DNA from: Spongilla lacustris
Lineage: Eukaryota > Porifera > Demospongiae > Spongillida > Spongillidae
Direction of reading: 5' to 3'
Length of the DNA stretch: 64,000 nucleotides
Assembly (NCBI GenBank): GCA_949361645.1
Contig: OX442415.1
Span: 11,818,745 to 11,882,744 of the forward strand
The notes beneath the pieces were generated by a model. The model did not search any database and was not told where the DNA came from. It saw only the letters and a program-made list of their open reading frames with translations. Shown in pieces: positions 49,791 through 62,400 of the stretch. Numbering within the stretch: the first letter of the stretch is position 1; every line of letters starts with the position of its first letter. Position numbers and translations under genes: made by a program.

Positions 49791-51806
49791 TTACTGTGCA
49801 ATCTTCCCAACACCATCCATCTGGTACATGATTACATAACGAGGTAAGATAGATTCCTCATCATAGAGCACAATCTCAGGGTAGTTCAGACTACCTCCAG
49901 GCTGGCCATACACACTGTCGTAACCAGGTGGGGGTGTAGTAAGGTGGGTCTGGTCTGTAGTAACCACGTGCTTCGTCCCTGGGAGGACATCACATAGGAG
50001 CATGGCTCTGTGGGTGTGGCTTCCTCTGGTGTAGTCAGACACTTAGATGAATGTGGGGCTAGGTAGAAGCCATGACCAAACCTCTTGAACCTTGATATGT
50101 TAGTTCCAATCAAGTTCTTTTTAAAGCCAACCGTACTTATCCCACAGATGGCACAGCTACTATCAGCACACAGGCTCTTGGTACCAGCTAGGTCACACTT
50201 GATAAAGGTGCCATGGTAGTGTTCTTCTACAGTGGTGGGGGAGCCTCTAGTGGCCAGGTCAGTGGTGAAGTCTTCCCACCTCCTCTTCAACGCCAGACAG
50301 TCAACCTCTAGCACAAAATCTACTGCAGGGCATGCCCCCTTGGCCCAGTCATTTCTAAATTTGGAACAAATGCTACGATATTCTGCTGACCTTGCTTGAA
50401 GCAATCTGCAGCTGATCCTCTCGCTCCCTGCAATAGTGCGACCAATAGCATGGGTCACTGCTCTGCCGCCACTGTCCCGGCAATTGATTGAACAGTAGTC
50501 ATAGTAACCACTCCCACCAGGTATGGGGTTCCTTTGTCTTGGACAGTTAGGGGTCTTGCATCGAAGGTGTGCTGGAAGTGTATCACTACCACTACTACCT
50601 GTAAGCCTCCTCTGGTGCTGCAAGTAATGTATCCTACCACAGTGGTCATAGCTCTTCCCAGTGATAGGGTCAACATGTTTAGGTAAAGTACACCCGGGCA
50701 GAATGCAGAGCTGGTCAGGAGACAGTGAGACTGCAAATTGCAAAGTGTGATACCATGGCTATGTATTGACGACATCTTACCGCTGTCCCGGCATGTTATG
50801 CAGCAGTAGTCATAGTAACCACTCCCACCAGGTATGGGGTTCCTTTGTCTGGGACAGTTAGGGGTCTTGCAACGAAGATGTGCTGGAACTGCAAGTTGCA
50901 TGTATATTCATTTAGCTGGTTTGAATGTCAAATGTTGTCACATGTACTTACCTCCAACAGCCAGGCTTCTTTGGTGTTCCAAATAGTGCATCTTTCCACA
51001 ATGCTCGTAAAGCTTCCCTGTGGAAGGGTCAACATCTCTGGGCCTGGAGCACCCTGGAAGGCTGCAACATAGTTGGACAGAGGGCATTCGTGGTGTGGCA
51101 GGAATAAGAGGGGCTGCTGGAGTATACGTAGCATGGAGGTGACCACGAGCATGGAGGTGACCACGAAACACGGTGATATGTTATTTCCTTACCACTGTCT
51201 CGACATGTGATACAGCAGTAGTCATAGTAACCACTACCACCAGGTATGGGGTTCCTTTGTCTGGGACAGTTAGGGGTCTTGCATCGAAGGTGTGCTGGAA
51301 CTAATATCGCTGGTATGAAGGCAATCAGCATTTTAGTACAGAAGACTTACCTCCAACTGCCAGACTTCTTTGATGCTCCAAATAGTGAGCCTTTCCACAA
51401 TGCTCGTACGGTTTCCCCGTTGACAGGTCAACATCTCTGCGCCTGGTACATCCTGGAAGACTGCACAGCTGGTCAGGAGACGATGCCGCAGGCGATGGGA
51501 TACGGGTACGCCTAGGCCTAGCTAAACCAACATGCATATGTATAAGTCTTAAATTTATAAGATCAGTCCTTCACAAATCATGATGAAATTAAACGTACAA
51601 AGAGCAGCTGAAATCGAGCTCCAGAAGCCTCGTTTCTGTGTGTCAGCAGTGCGCGGCACTGGGTTTTGCGAGATATCTTCGGTGACTGACTCGTGTGCTC
51701 CCGCAGAATGATTGCATTGTAAACAATTCGCTCCATCTATATCCTCAGATGATATGAATTGTGTACAGCCGCAAAGGGGGTCTGTGCAAGAGCCCCTATG
51801 TGTCAT
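49791..51806 (-). CDS. PARP-like ADP-ribosyltransferase with tandem zinc-module pairs, frameshifted
   Basis: Exons 51806-51599, 51521-51351, 51300-51193, 51116-50952, 50888-50781, 50730-49791, all joined in phase 1; about 566 aa if read through one frame break. Exon 1: MTHRGSC, a Cys/His module. Exons 2-6 hold three alternating pairs: a C-x4-C...YEHCGKxHYLEH module and a CKTPNCPRQRNPIP...YDYC module; exons 3 and 5 are 108 nt and almost identical. Exon 6 ends in a PARP domain: HYHGT (His near residue 430), a CADSSCAICG loop, RFGHGFYLAPHSSKC, then GSLNYPEIVLYDEE...PRYVIMYQ, giving an H-Y-E triad. Between SSKC and SDYT, at 50040-50043, one base is missing, shifting the frame. The sequence is conserved on both sides, so it is a recent mutation, a polymorphism or an assembly error. 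Confidence 0.82.
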
Positions 51807-53438
51807 ACTTAACTAGTAGCCACAGAAGTCACTACACATGTATATAAATGCATACTAAAATATCACGGTGTGACAATAGGTTTTGTAATTAGAAACGAAT
51901 TACGGTACGCGGCGCGGTGAGCCGATTAAATTATTAAAACTAACTTTTATTTTTAAAAAAGGATCGTCCGCCGGCGCGGCGGCGGACCAACACACTCTGA
52001 ATGGTATGGTGCTAGTAATTTTATTTATCTTATGGAATGTTGAAGGTAAACGAGATCGATGAACACAAAGGCAAGATACATACAATAATTTGCTTGAATT
52101 GCCGTTAACAATTTATAACATAAATAAATCAGTGCACTGTCACAGGAAAAGAATTTAAAAATTCAGTATCTCAACCTCACATAAACAAGACCATGCCTAT
52201 ATGATACAGTTCATGACGGTATGTACATATTTTCCTTTCCGACAATTGTACAGCCCGGCATCTTCCGTTAGTTCAAATATCGATGAACTATTTCCGAAAC
52301 TAATGATATACATGATGTTTTTCAATCAAGGAAAATTGTTTATAAATTAGCCATGCACACAGTTAATTAACATTATCTGAAAATGATTGTTGCGGGCTTA
52401 AATGTTGATGTAAAGTGCAACAATTTACAATAAGCAAATGTTTAAAAAATCAAAAATAAAATAAAAAAATCAACAATTAATTAACTAAAATCAAATTTAT
52501 GAAAACGAATGAATGATTCTTGATAACAACTGATAGAAAACAAAAAAGTTTTGAGGCATCCAAAAGCTTCAACATCTTCTTGAATTTTGGCCAAATGTAT
52601 TAATTAAATCAAACAACTAAATCAAGATACTATGGTTCCTAAATCAAGTGATAGCAAAAAAAAAAAAAAAAAATCAAGCTTTTAAACGGAAGTAGTTAAC
52701 TGAAAACAGTTTGCAGCTTTTAAATAACTACCCACCCTACATTTATTGACATTAATGTTTAATAATAGTGGTCTTGATACTTTTATCAATATTGATTATA
52801 AATGTTAAACACAAATTTCAATATTTAACTAGTCAACCATCTAAGTAGAGGTCTGAGACTTTAGCACGGGGACCTGCCCTTGCAAGAAATGCTCTGGCAT
52901 TCGAGCGCACAAGGGAAAGGCTGGAATAAATGCTGTCCAGAGTGGTGGAAGTGGAGGAGTTAACCTGGTCTGAAAGGCGGGAAGCAAGTTTCTTGAAAGT
53001 GTCAGAGGCAAGTTGGCCCCAGGCCCCGAATGATTTAACAACAAGGGGTATGCAACTCCAGCCTAGTTCTGCACAAATCCCTGAATTTGCTTGTATCTTT
53101 CGCTGCTCTGTGGCAAAAGCTGCAGATTATTAATTTTATTTCACCAGCATGTCTTTAACTTTTAACGATTACCAGTTAATTAACTGCTTGAGATTAATTT
53201 AAAAATAACTTTCCTTGATTGAAAAACAGGCTGTATATAACCTCTTATAACAATTTTTTTTTGCACAATTTAAACGCTCCATCCATGTAAGAAATGATAT
53301 GATAATTGAAAATTAGAAGTTCATAGTGTAAGTGTAAGGAAGTTACATCAGTTTCATTGATACAGGTCTTTTCAATGTCTTTTATAACCAGGATCAATTA
53401 GACATATAAAATTCATAATACACACACAGGCACGCAAA
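51807..53438. other. Intergenic DNA dominated by a MITE copy
   Basis: No gene is supported. The element at 52309-53235 fills most of it. A 67-codon frame inside (52930-53133) is not matched in the other copies. Confidence 0.55.
52309..53235. mobile_element. Larger copy of the CAGGGTGTTTCTCAATCAAG MITE family
   Basis: The left end TACATGATGTTTTTCAATCA and right end TTGATTGAAAAACAGGCTGT are inverted and match the 3381-3843 copy. The body is about 930 bp, longer than the other copies, because of an internal insertion around 52850-53130. Both termini are diverged, so this copy is old. Confidence 0.65.
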
Positions 53439-56400
53439 TTAATTATAAGTCCCAGTTTCCAAAATGTCGTCTTTAGTTTCATTGATAGAAATGCTCTTCG
53501 AAATATTGAGTTCAACTTCAATGTCGTCTGAACTAAAGAGTACACAATTAGGAGTGGCGGATAACCGAAGCAATATCTTGCCCTTGATCCTCATTGACCT
53601 ACCACAGCTCATTGCACCTGATGTACATAGTTCTGCCTCCAAATCTCCAGTCACATTATGACAGAAGGCAGAGTCATTGGGGGTTTTGACCTGAATATAT
53701 AAATCATTTGACGTGAGGTTGCACTTTTTCTTGGAGTGACTATTAGCCACAATGCAATGCATATCATGATTTACTGATTCTAAATTCGAATCTTTAAAAA
53801 CTCTGCTTTGAAAAGGAAGAACTTCTATTTCCCCCACAGTTTGTGGGATGTTGCCAGAATCAAGCGTCCTGTCAGCAGACTGCTGCTCCCCACTTGGTGG
53901 GATGTTGCTAGAATCAAGTGTCCCATCAGTAGACTGCTGCCCCCCATTTGGTGGGATGCTGCTAGAATCAAGCATCCTGTCAGCAGACTGCTGCCCCCCA
54001 CTTGGTGGGATGTTGCTAGAATCAAGTGTCCCATCAGTAGACTGCTGCCCCCCATTTGGTGGGATGCTGCTAGAATCAAGCATCCTGTCAGCAGACTGCT
54101 GCCCCCCACTTGGTGGGATGTTGCTAGAATCAAGTGTCCCATCAGTAGACTGCTGCCCCCCACTTGGTGGGATGTTGCTAGAATCAAGTGTCCCATCAGT
54201 GGACTGCTGCCCCCCATTTGGTGAGATGTTGCTAGAATCAAGCGTCCTGTCAGCTGACTGCTGCCCCCCACTTGGTGGGATGTTGCTAGAATCAAGTGTC
54301 CCATCAGTAGACTGCTGCCCCCCACTTGGTGGGATGTTGCTAGAATCAAGTGTCCCATCAGTGGACTGCTGCCCCCCATTTGGTGAGATGTTGCTAGAAT
54401 CAAGCGTCCTGTCAGCTGACTGCTGCCCCCCACTTGGTGGGATGTTGCTAGAATCAAGTGTCCCATCAGCAGACTGCTGCCCCCCATTTGGTGGGATGTT
54501 GCTAGAATCAAGTGTCCCATCAGTAGACTGCTGCCCCCCATTTGGTGGGATGCTGCTAGAATCAAGCATCCTGTCAGCAGACTGCTGCCCCCCACTTGGT
54601 GGGATGTTGCTAGAATCAAGTGTCCCATCAGTAGACTGCTGCCCCCCATTTGGTGGGATGCTGCTAGAATCAAGCGTCCTGTCAGCAGACTGCTGCCCCC
54701 CACTTGGTGGGATGTTGCTAGAATCAAGTGTCCCATCAGTAGACTGCTGCCCCCCACTTGGTGGGATGTTGCTAGAATCAAGCGTCCTGTCAGCTGACTG
54801 CTGCCTCCCACTTGGTGGGATGTTGCTAGAATCAAGTGTCCCGTCAGTAGACTGCTGCCCCCCATTTGGTGGGATGTTGCTAGAATCAAGCGTCCTGTCA
54901 GTAGACTGCTGTCCCCCACTTGGTGTGATGTTGCTAGAATTGTCAATAGACTGCTGCCCCCCATTTGGTGGGATGTTGCTAGAATCAAGTGTCCCATCAG
55001 CAGACTGTTGCCTCCCACTTGGTGTTATGTTGCTAGAATCAAGTGTCCCGTCAGTAGACTGCTGCCCCCCATTTGGTGGGATGTTGCTAGAATCAAGTGT
55101 CCCATCAGCAGACTGCTGCCCCTCATTTGGTGGGATGTTGCTAGAATCAAGTGTCCCATCAGCAGACTGCTGCCCCCCATTTGGTGTGATGTTGCTTTGA
55201 AAAGGAAGAACTTCTATTTCCCCCACAGTTTGTGGGATGTTGCCAGAATCAAGCGTCCTGTCAGCAGACTGCTGCCCCCCACTTGGTGGGATGTTGCTAG
55301 AATCAAGTGTCCCATCAGTAGACTGTTGCCTCCCACTTGGTGTTATGTTGCTAGAATCAAGTGTCCCGTCAGTAGACTGCTGCCCCCCATTTGGTGTGAT
55401 GTTGCTAGAATCAAGTGTCCCGTCAGTAGACTGTTGCCTCCCACTTGGTGGGATGCTGCTAGAATCAAGTGTACCATCAGTAGACTGCTGCCCCCCATTT
55501 GGTGAGATGCTGCTTGAATCAAGTGTCCCATCAGTAGACTGTTGCCTCCCATTTGGTTGGATGTGGCTAGAATCAAGTGTCCCATCAGTAGACTGCTGCC
55601 CCCCATTTGGTGGGATGTTGCTAGAATCAAGTGTCCCATCAGTAGACTGTTGCCTCCCATTTGGTGGGATGTTGCTAGAATCAAGTGTCCCATCAGTCCC
55701 ACTTGGTGGGTTGTTGCTAGAATCAAGTGTCCTGTCAGTAGATTGTTGCCTCTCACTTGGTTGGATGTGGCTAGAATCAAGTGTCCCATCAGTAGACTGC
55801 TGCCCCCCATTTGGTGGGATGTTGCTAGAATCAAGTGTCCCATCAGTAGACTGTTGCCTCCCATTTGGTGGGATGTTGCTAGAATCAAGTGTCCCATCAG
55901 TAGACTGTTGCCTCCCATTTGGTGTGATGCTGCTAGAATCAAGTGTCCCATCAGTAGACTGTTGCCTCCCATTTGGTGGGATGTTGCTAGAATCAAGTGT
56001 CCCATCAGTCCCACTTGGTGGGTTGTTGCTAGAATCAAGTGTCCCATCAGCAGACTGCTGCCCCCCATTTGGTGGGATGTTGAGTGTCCCATCAGTAGAC
56101 TGTTGCCTCCCATTTGGTGGGATGTTGCTAGAATCAAGTGTCCCATCAGTAGACTGTTGCCTCCCATTTGGTGTGATGTTGCTAGAATCAAGTGTCCCAT
56201 CAGTAGACTGTTGCCTCCCATTTGGTGTGATGCTGCTAGAATCAAGTGTCCCATCAGTAGACTGTTGCCTCCCATTTGGTGGGATGTTGCTAGAATCAAG
56301 TGTCCCATCAGTCCCACTTGGTGGGTTGTTGCTAGAATCAAGTGTCCCATCAGCAGACTGCTGCCCCCCATTTGGTGGGATGTTGAGTGTCCCATCAGTA

Positions 56401-59400
56401 GACTGTTGCCTCCCATTTGGTGGGATGTTGCCTGAATCAAGTATCCTATCAGCAGACTGCTGCCCCCCACTTGGTGGGATGTTGCTAGAATCATGTGTCA
56501 TCTCAGCAGAAAGTTGCTGCTGCTCTCCAACTGGGAGGATTTTGCCTGAATAAACAGCCCCGTCTGAATTGAAACCAGGTAATACGTTCATAAGGATCAA
56601 TGTAGGATTTTGTTGTCGCAGCACTGACCGAACATCCATCAGAAGCTTTCCTAGATTGTTTTGACCTCTCCCATTCCCTCCACCATCCCCCCAATAGCTG
56701 TCATTGGTAGTGTGCTCTACAAGTATCCTTTTTTTAGTTGCAAGCAATATATTTCTCAAATTGATATGTTGGGTAAACTTGGCCATAAGTGCCTTAAACA
56801 TGACAAGGAGTTTGACCTGTTCCCAGTCACGGCGCAGCCATTGGGACACTTGTGGCTGTCTGGAAAGTGAGAATGCATCTCGTGGTGCTCGTAAGGTGCA
56901 AATGTAATTCAAGTATGGTGTTCCAACAAATTTCTGTGCCTGAAAATAATGTTCAGATGTTGGCCATGTTTGGCCATCCACTTCAATTTGGAACTCTGCA
57001 AAGTTTGTAAATTCATAGAATGGTTCACCTCGATTATAAAACTGCACTTTTTCTGTATCATCTGTGAAAAGTTACATGTAATGATATGAAGCAATTGTGA
57101 GCACTTTGTAACTTTTAAATGACATGGTGCCATAATCGTGAATTAAATAAGAGATGGAAATATTACGACAACCCGTGTATGTGCTGCATACATATGCAAA
57201 GACAAGGCAAAAACATAACTCAAACTATATGCACAGTTCAAGTAAGAAGGTTTTATATGATGTGCTTGTAATAGTCTACATGTACCTAGCATTTGCCTCA
57301 ATAAAGTTAATGCAGGCCTGCAGATTGTTTAGACTGCTGAGAAGTGGGGAAAGGCAGGGAAAATCAAGGTCTCAGACTGGTGCAATGCATAGTTACATGT
57401 ACACGTACACTGTGTGTACATCAAAGTGTTTTCTAGCTGAAAGGTAGCATTTCTGTGTCTAACACACATCCGAAAGGTTTGGTGAACACATAAAATATTT
57501 TAGTAACTAAATAATACTGTACTCTTTACACTTTCGGTATATTTTACTTCTTGCTTCAGAAGATAAAATTTACACATGCATGTGCAGTTTCAAATTTATG
57601 ACCATAACATTGTAATTGTTACTTACAGTATAGTATGTAACTAAATTACCTCCTGGGTGGCCAAAAGAACTATGTAACACGTGTTTTAGGTCCGCTTTTC
57701 ATGCCAAATCACATTCAGCCTTTTCCTCCATGTAGTTCATCAATGTATATAATTTTGGTTTTTATACAAAAAAGGTCCTGCGTCTATGCCTAACGTTGTG
57801 TGGATATTTCATTTGAAGATGTAAAAGTAAGGCGGTGTATTGAATTGTCTTACATGTGTATGTTTTCTAACATCCTTGGCATGTTTTGGTTCGGCAATGT
57901 TGTATGTAAGGTCTTGTACATGTACAACATGACAAAACAGCCTAGCGTTACTAGGAATGCTGAAATAGCAATAACTCAAAAAAGCTTTGTTCTAGGTACA
58001 CCGTGATGTATAAATGTGCTCCGCGGTACATGCCCAGGACATTAGACATACAAAATGGAACATTATTTGGCATGAAAAGCGGCCCATAAACATGCAATCT
58101 TATAGACACATTTTCACCTGGTCTAGAATGAGCGTAGATGTGATTAAATTGTAGTAGTAAAAATACAGCATACTACAGGGTAAAAATTATACAAGAATAT
58201 TGAAGTAAAGGCATAGCTAAAAAAAATTACCTGTTACTTTACTACAAAGGAGAAAATGGAGGGGGTCGTGATCCGGCAGGATGCGGCCTGTTTACTAAGT
58301 AATGATTTTTCCCTTAGATACAGGGAGATACATTCACGTGTCCATGTGAAACCCGATTTATTCCAATGAAATCCATCCATGTCTCACCCCACCACTATTG
58401 TGCGCTACACGGTATCTTCAAAATCCACGCACCACTTTTCATTTCAAATATCACGCTATTCTTCACACATCAATCCTTCTATGGAAATAGTTTATTTTGA
58501 CTGCAATGTGTAAATAATTGTTAACCCACTTTGATCGAATAATACTTGCAGTAGCATATATTATATCTTAAATGTCATTAAAACACAACCAGTGTTTACT
58601 GAGAATCGGACGCTTTTTGTTAATATTGAAACAGAAGGTATACCAGGTGTCCACGAAAGAGCGCAATGCTTTTAAATGAATATAATTCCTTAATGGAATT
58701 ACTGTTCTAAATGAATATACAGTGACTAAGGTAGGCAAATACGAACCACATTATTAAAATTCGATTACCTTCAATAATTCAAAAGATAACTTGCAATGTA
58801 ACACAATAAAGTATGACAACTTTTTATTTAGTGTGAGATTTATAAACTGCAGATAAACTTTGATGGAAGTTTAAAAAAGTATGAAATTTCATTGGTGTTT
58901 TACTAGTTAATAATAATCAAACTTGAAAATGATAAAACACCACTACAATTTTAATGAACTTTGAGTTTTAATAACTCACCACTACATAATTAGTGGTGGT
59001 GATTAAATTAGTTAAACCTTAGCAGCTTTAACCTTAATAACTTATAAGCAAATTATGGTCTTAAATGATAATAACTCACTATTGAACTCAGTAACTTGAA
59101 ATCAATGCTGTTCCATTGCATATTTAGATATTCATTACCTATTAATGGTTATTGAAATCAATTATCTCTAACCTTAATCTTGAATAATTTTGATGATCGA
59201 GGGTTTTGAATATTTTGATAATCAAGGGTTTTGATATAATTACTTAACTGCTTAGAATAATTGAGCCAGTAGTATTTGCCTAAGTACTGTAACATACGTT
59301 TAAAAAATCAAATGATTAGTTAACTTTAATTCTGAGCTATAGTGGATTAAAAGCGTTGCGTTCATTTGAGGACACCCGGTATTTAAATGTTGTGGTCAAG

Positions 59401-62400
59401 TCGTCAGACTAGCTGTTTGCTTTTCGTCATTGATCCTTAAATTGCTACTTCAATTTTACACCACCATTGCCTTCAAATCCTATATACATACTATCTCAGA
59501 GAATATTTTTATTACACACTTACGTCATAACCAGTGTTTAAATTAATAGATGTGTCACAAGTAGACAGGAAATGCATGGAATATTGGTAGCAAAAAGTAC
59601 TGTCAAAACTTTCGGCAGCTTCATTACGTTTGAGTGATGCATGTAAACATAGATTAATGCAGATGCATTAAATACAGAAACATTTGCATTGGATTTTATT
59701 ATACTCTCCCTGTTTCACACTCAATCTTGCTCCCCTATAAAAGGATGGTATACAAGTATGTGACAATGCGGATTGGATCTGATCTGTTTAATATCAACAT
59801 CTAATATGATAGAACGATCCATGGTAACATATCTGAATCTGAACGTTTGTCTGAAGTACTATTCCTTACATCATCGGCCGTACTTCAATTATGACATGTA
59901 GCACAGGGAAAAGAACTACGTGCACTTTGCACACAAAATAATGGCACAGACCACTGCTTGTGCTAATTGGGGACACTTTCATCAGTCGATAAGACATAGA
60001 TCTCCAGGGAAGAAATGATTTGTGCCTGCCTTGTTGTTTCAGTCTTTCGCATGCTAAAAGTCTTTGCTCTTCATCAATTTCGTCACATACATGTACATGT
60101 ATGTGACAGAAGAAAACAAAAACAAAAAGTCAATACCCCAGGCTATTGGATATTCAGATGCGGCATTGGGATCTAGATCTGGGAGGTTATATGTATTGTA
60201 TCTGACAATAGAAATTGCATCAAATGCAAACTGTTTGCAGTTCAGGTCAGATATCCTCTATTGGATCCAACCCATTAATGTGTGTGTAATTTTAAAAGTG
60301 CATTATACATGCCAAGTTATTATAAATGATACACACTCACACGTATACACATATACAAATGTACCTTGGAGGGCCCGGTAATTCATGGCGCAGGTCCTGC
60401 CACAGTATTCATGGGATCTGTGTCCTTCAACAAACTTTGGCTTTGTGCATCCGGGGAAAATACATATGGTACCTGTGAAGTGAATATGTATAACTGAACA
60501 CATGCGCATATAACAGAGACCACATGTTTAAAGTGCATCACCAAAATCCACAATATCATGTAGAGTAGCCTAGTCACCAGGCCCAAAATTGCACTGCGGG
60601 TAAAAATAGTGCCTGTTGGCAAGGTCCTATAGCACGCATATACTAGCCATTACCAAGAAACGAGATTTCAAGGTAACAAAAAACAGAGGAAATCTATGGA
60701 CAACATATATACATGTACAACAGCCTGGGATGAGGAAAACCTAGCACTGAGAACAAGCTAGTATACAGAAAACTATGCAATAAAGCATATGATTACCAAG
60801 TTTCTTTTCACTAGGAACCTTGCCAATGGACATCAGGTCCTATTTTCCACCAACATAAGGACCTGGTGAAGAGCCTACATGCAAAGCTACTAATGTGCCT
60901 CAAAGCGAGAATAGCCACCTGTCAATGGCAAGATACATGAAGTGCCTGCAAGGACTTACAAGTGATATTGCTTGGATGCATCTTTTTGTATTTCAGTGAC
61001 CATTATGGGGGCAAGTGTGCTTTTTAGGGATTGAGTACTGCACACTTGGGTGGTCAAGTTGATGAACATTTGGCATAAATTATATGAAGTAGGTATGTGC
61101 AGTGAAGTAAGCACTCCAACAACCGATGACAAAAACATTTATGGCTATATAAAAGTCCATGCGATTAACAAGCCATCAGCTCACATCTTTAGTGTAAATC
61201 TAAAGAACGTATCTTGAAAGTTGAGCAGTTCTCCTGCTATTTTATAATGGAGAGCAGGGGTGGGATAGGCATTAAGCTAGATCTGGAACTAAATGTTAAT
61301 TGACAAGACTTTGTACCTTCAAACTGAACATGTCTACCAAACAGGCAACTGTATAAAAAGATAATTTGTTGCTGAGGAGAGTGAAGGGGCCACATCAACC
61401 TATGCATAGCATGGAGTATTAAATACTGTGAAGACTAGAACGGAGGCAAATAGTAAGGTGATGGACGGACCTCATCTATTAATAGTTCCCCATCGACATG
61501 ACAAGGGACTTATAGATGTTCTGTCCTTGTTGAAATCTAGTAAAAAAAAATACTTCCTTTAAAAAACAAGTACTCGACTTGCAAGATATGTGTACACTCA
61601 GGTAACAATAAGACTGATTTAAAAAGTTTATTTAGGCATACATGTACAAGTCATGCATGGTAGGTACATGTATCAGTGCTTAGTTCTGTATGAAGCCTAC
61701 ATGTCTAAAAATGCTAGCATACAAGCAGCTAAGGTGAATACATGGGAAGGAGTACCTTCTACCAAATGTGTAGGGATGCTCTGGTCCTATCCCATAACTC
61801 CCAACTCCACTATCACACAATATCCACAAATTCCTATCATTGGATGAGACATTGTGCCTAGGATAAATATACTTTTGGATCCACCAATGGACATCTAATG
61901 TTGCCTTCTTTTGAAACACTGATATTTTGTACATGTATTGAATATGTACATGAGTTATAACAATGTGTTGTGCATAGTGTGGCCGGCCAGCCAGCTACAA
62001 GTGAACATACTTGTTCAGCTACATGTGAAAATACTTGTTCTTACGTCAATTAAAAGCCATGCATTTGAGAAGTTACCATGTTTTTCTTTTTCTTTCTGGA
62101 TTTTAGGTTTCTCATTTTCTCTTCCTTTGCTCGACCCTGTACATGCATGGCACACACAACAAGGGTCAATCGTACGGTACACGAAGTATTTATCGTAAGG
62201 TTATAGCTTCATACAGCCCACTGAGCGCCCACACACAAACATCCCTTCCCCGTGACTTGTGTCTTTTCCTGTTTCGAGCTTTACAGTGCTGTCTATGTAA
62301 TCAAACACGGCTTTAAGCGGTCGAGTAAAGTGCCTACGATTGTACGGTATTACACAGCACGAACAAAAAGGGGAACAAAAGCGCTCCCGCAATGATGTGT

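Noticed and set aside
50026..50043. A 17-nt GT...AG segment at the PARP frameshift as an intron
   Set aside because: It would restore the frame but is too short for known spliceosomal introns and would delete conserved residues.
53808..56553. Several 100-450 residue open frames, sense and antisense, over the 54-bp array
   Set aside because: The 54-bp period keeps all frames open. Only the frame continuous with the NADAR domain and the unique C terminus is supported.
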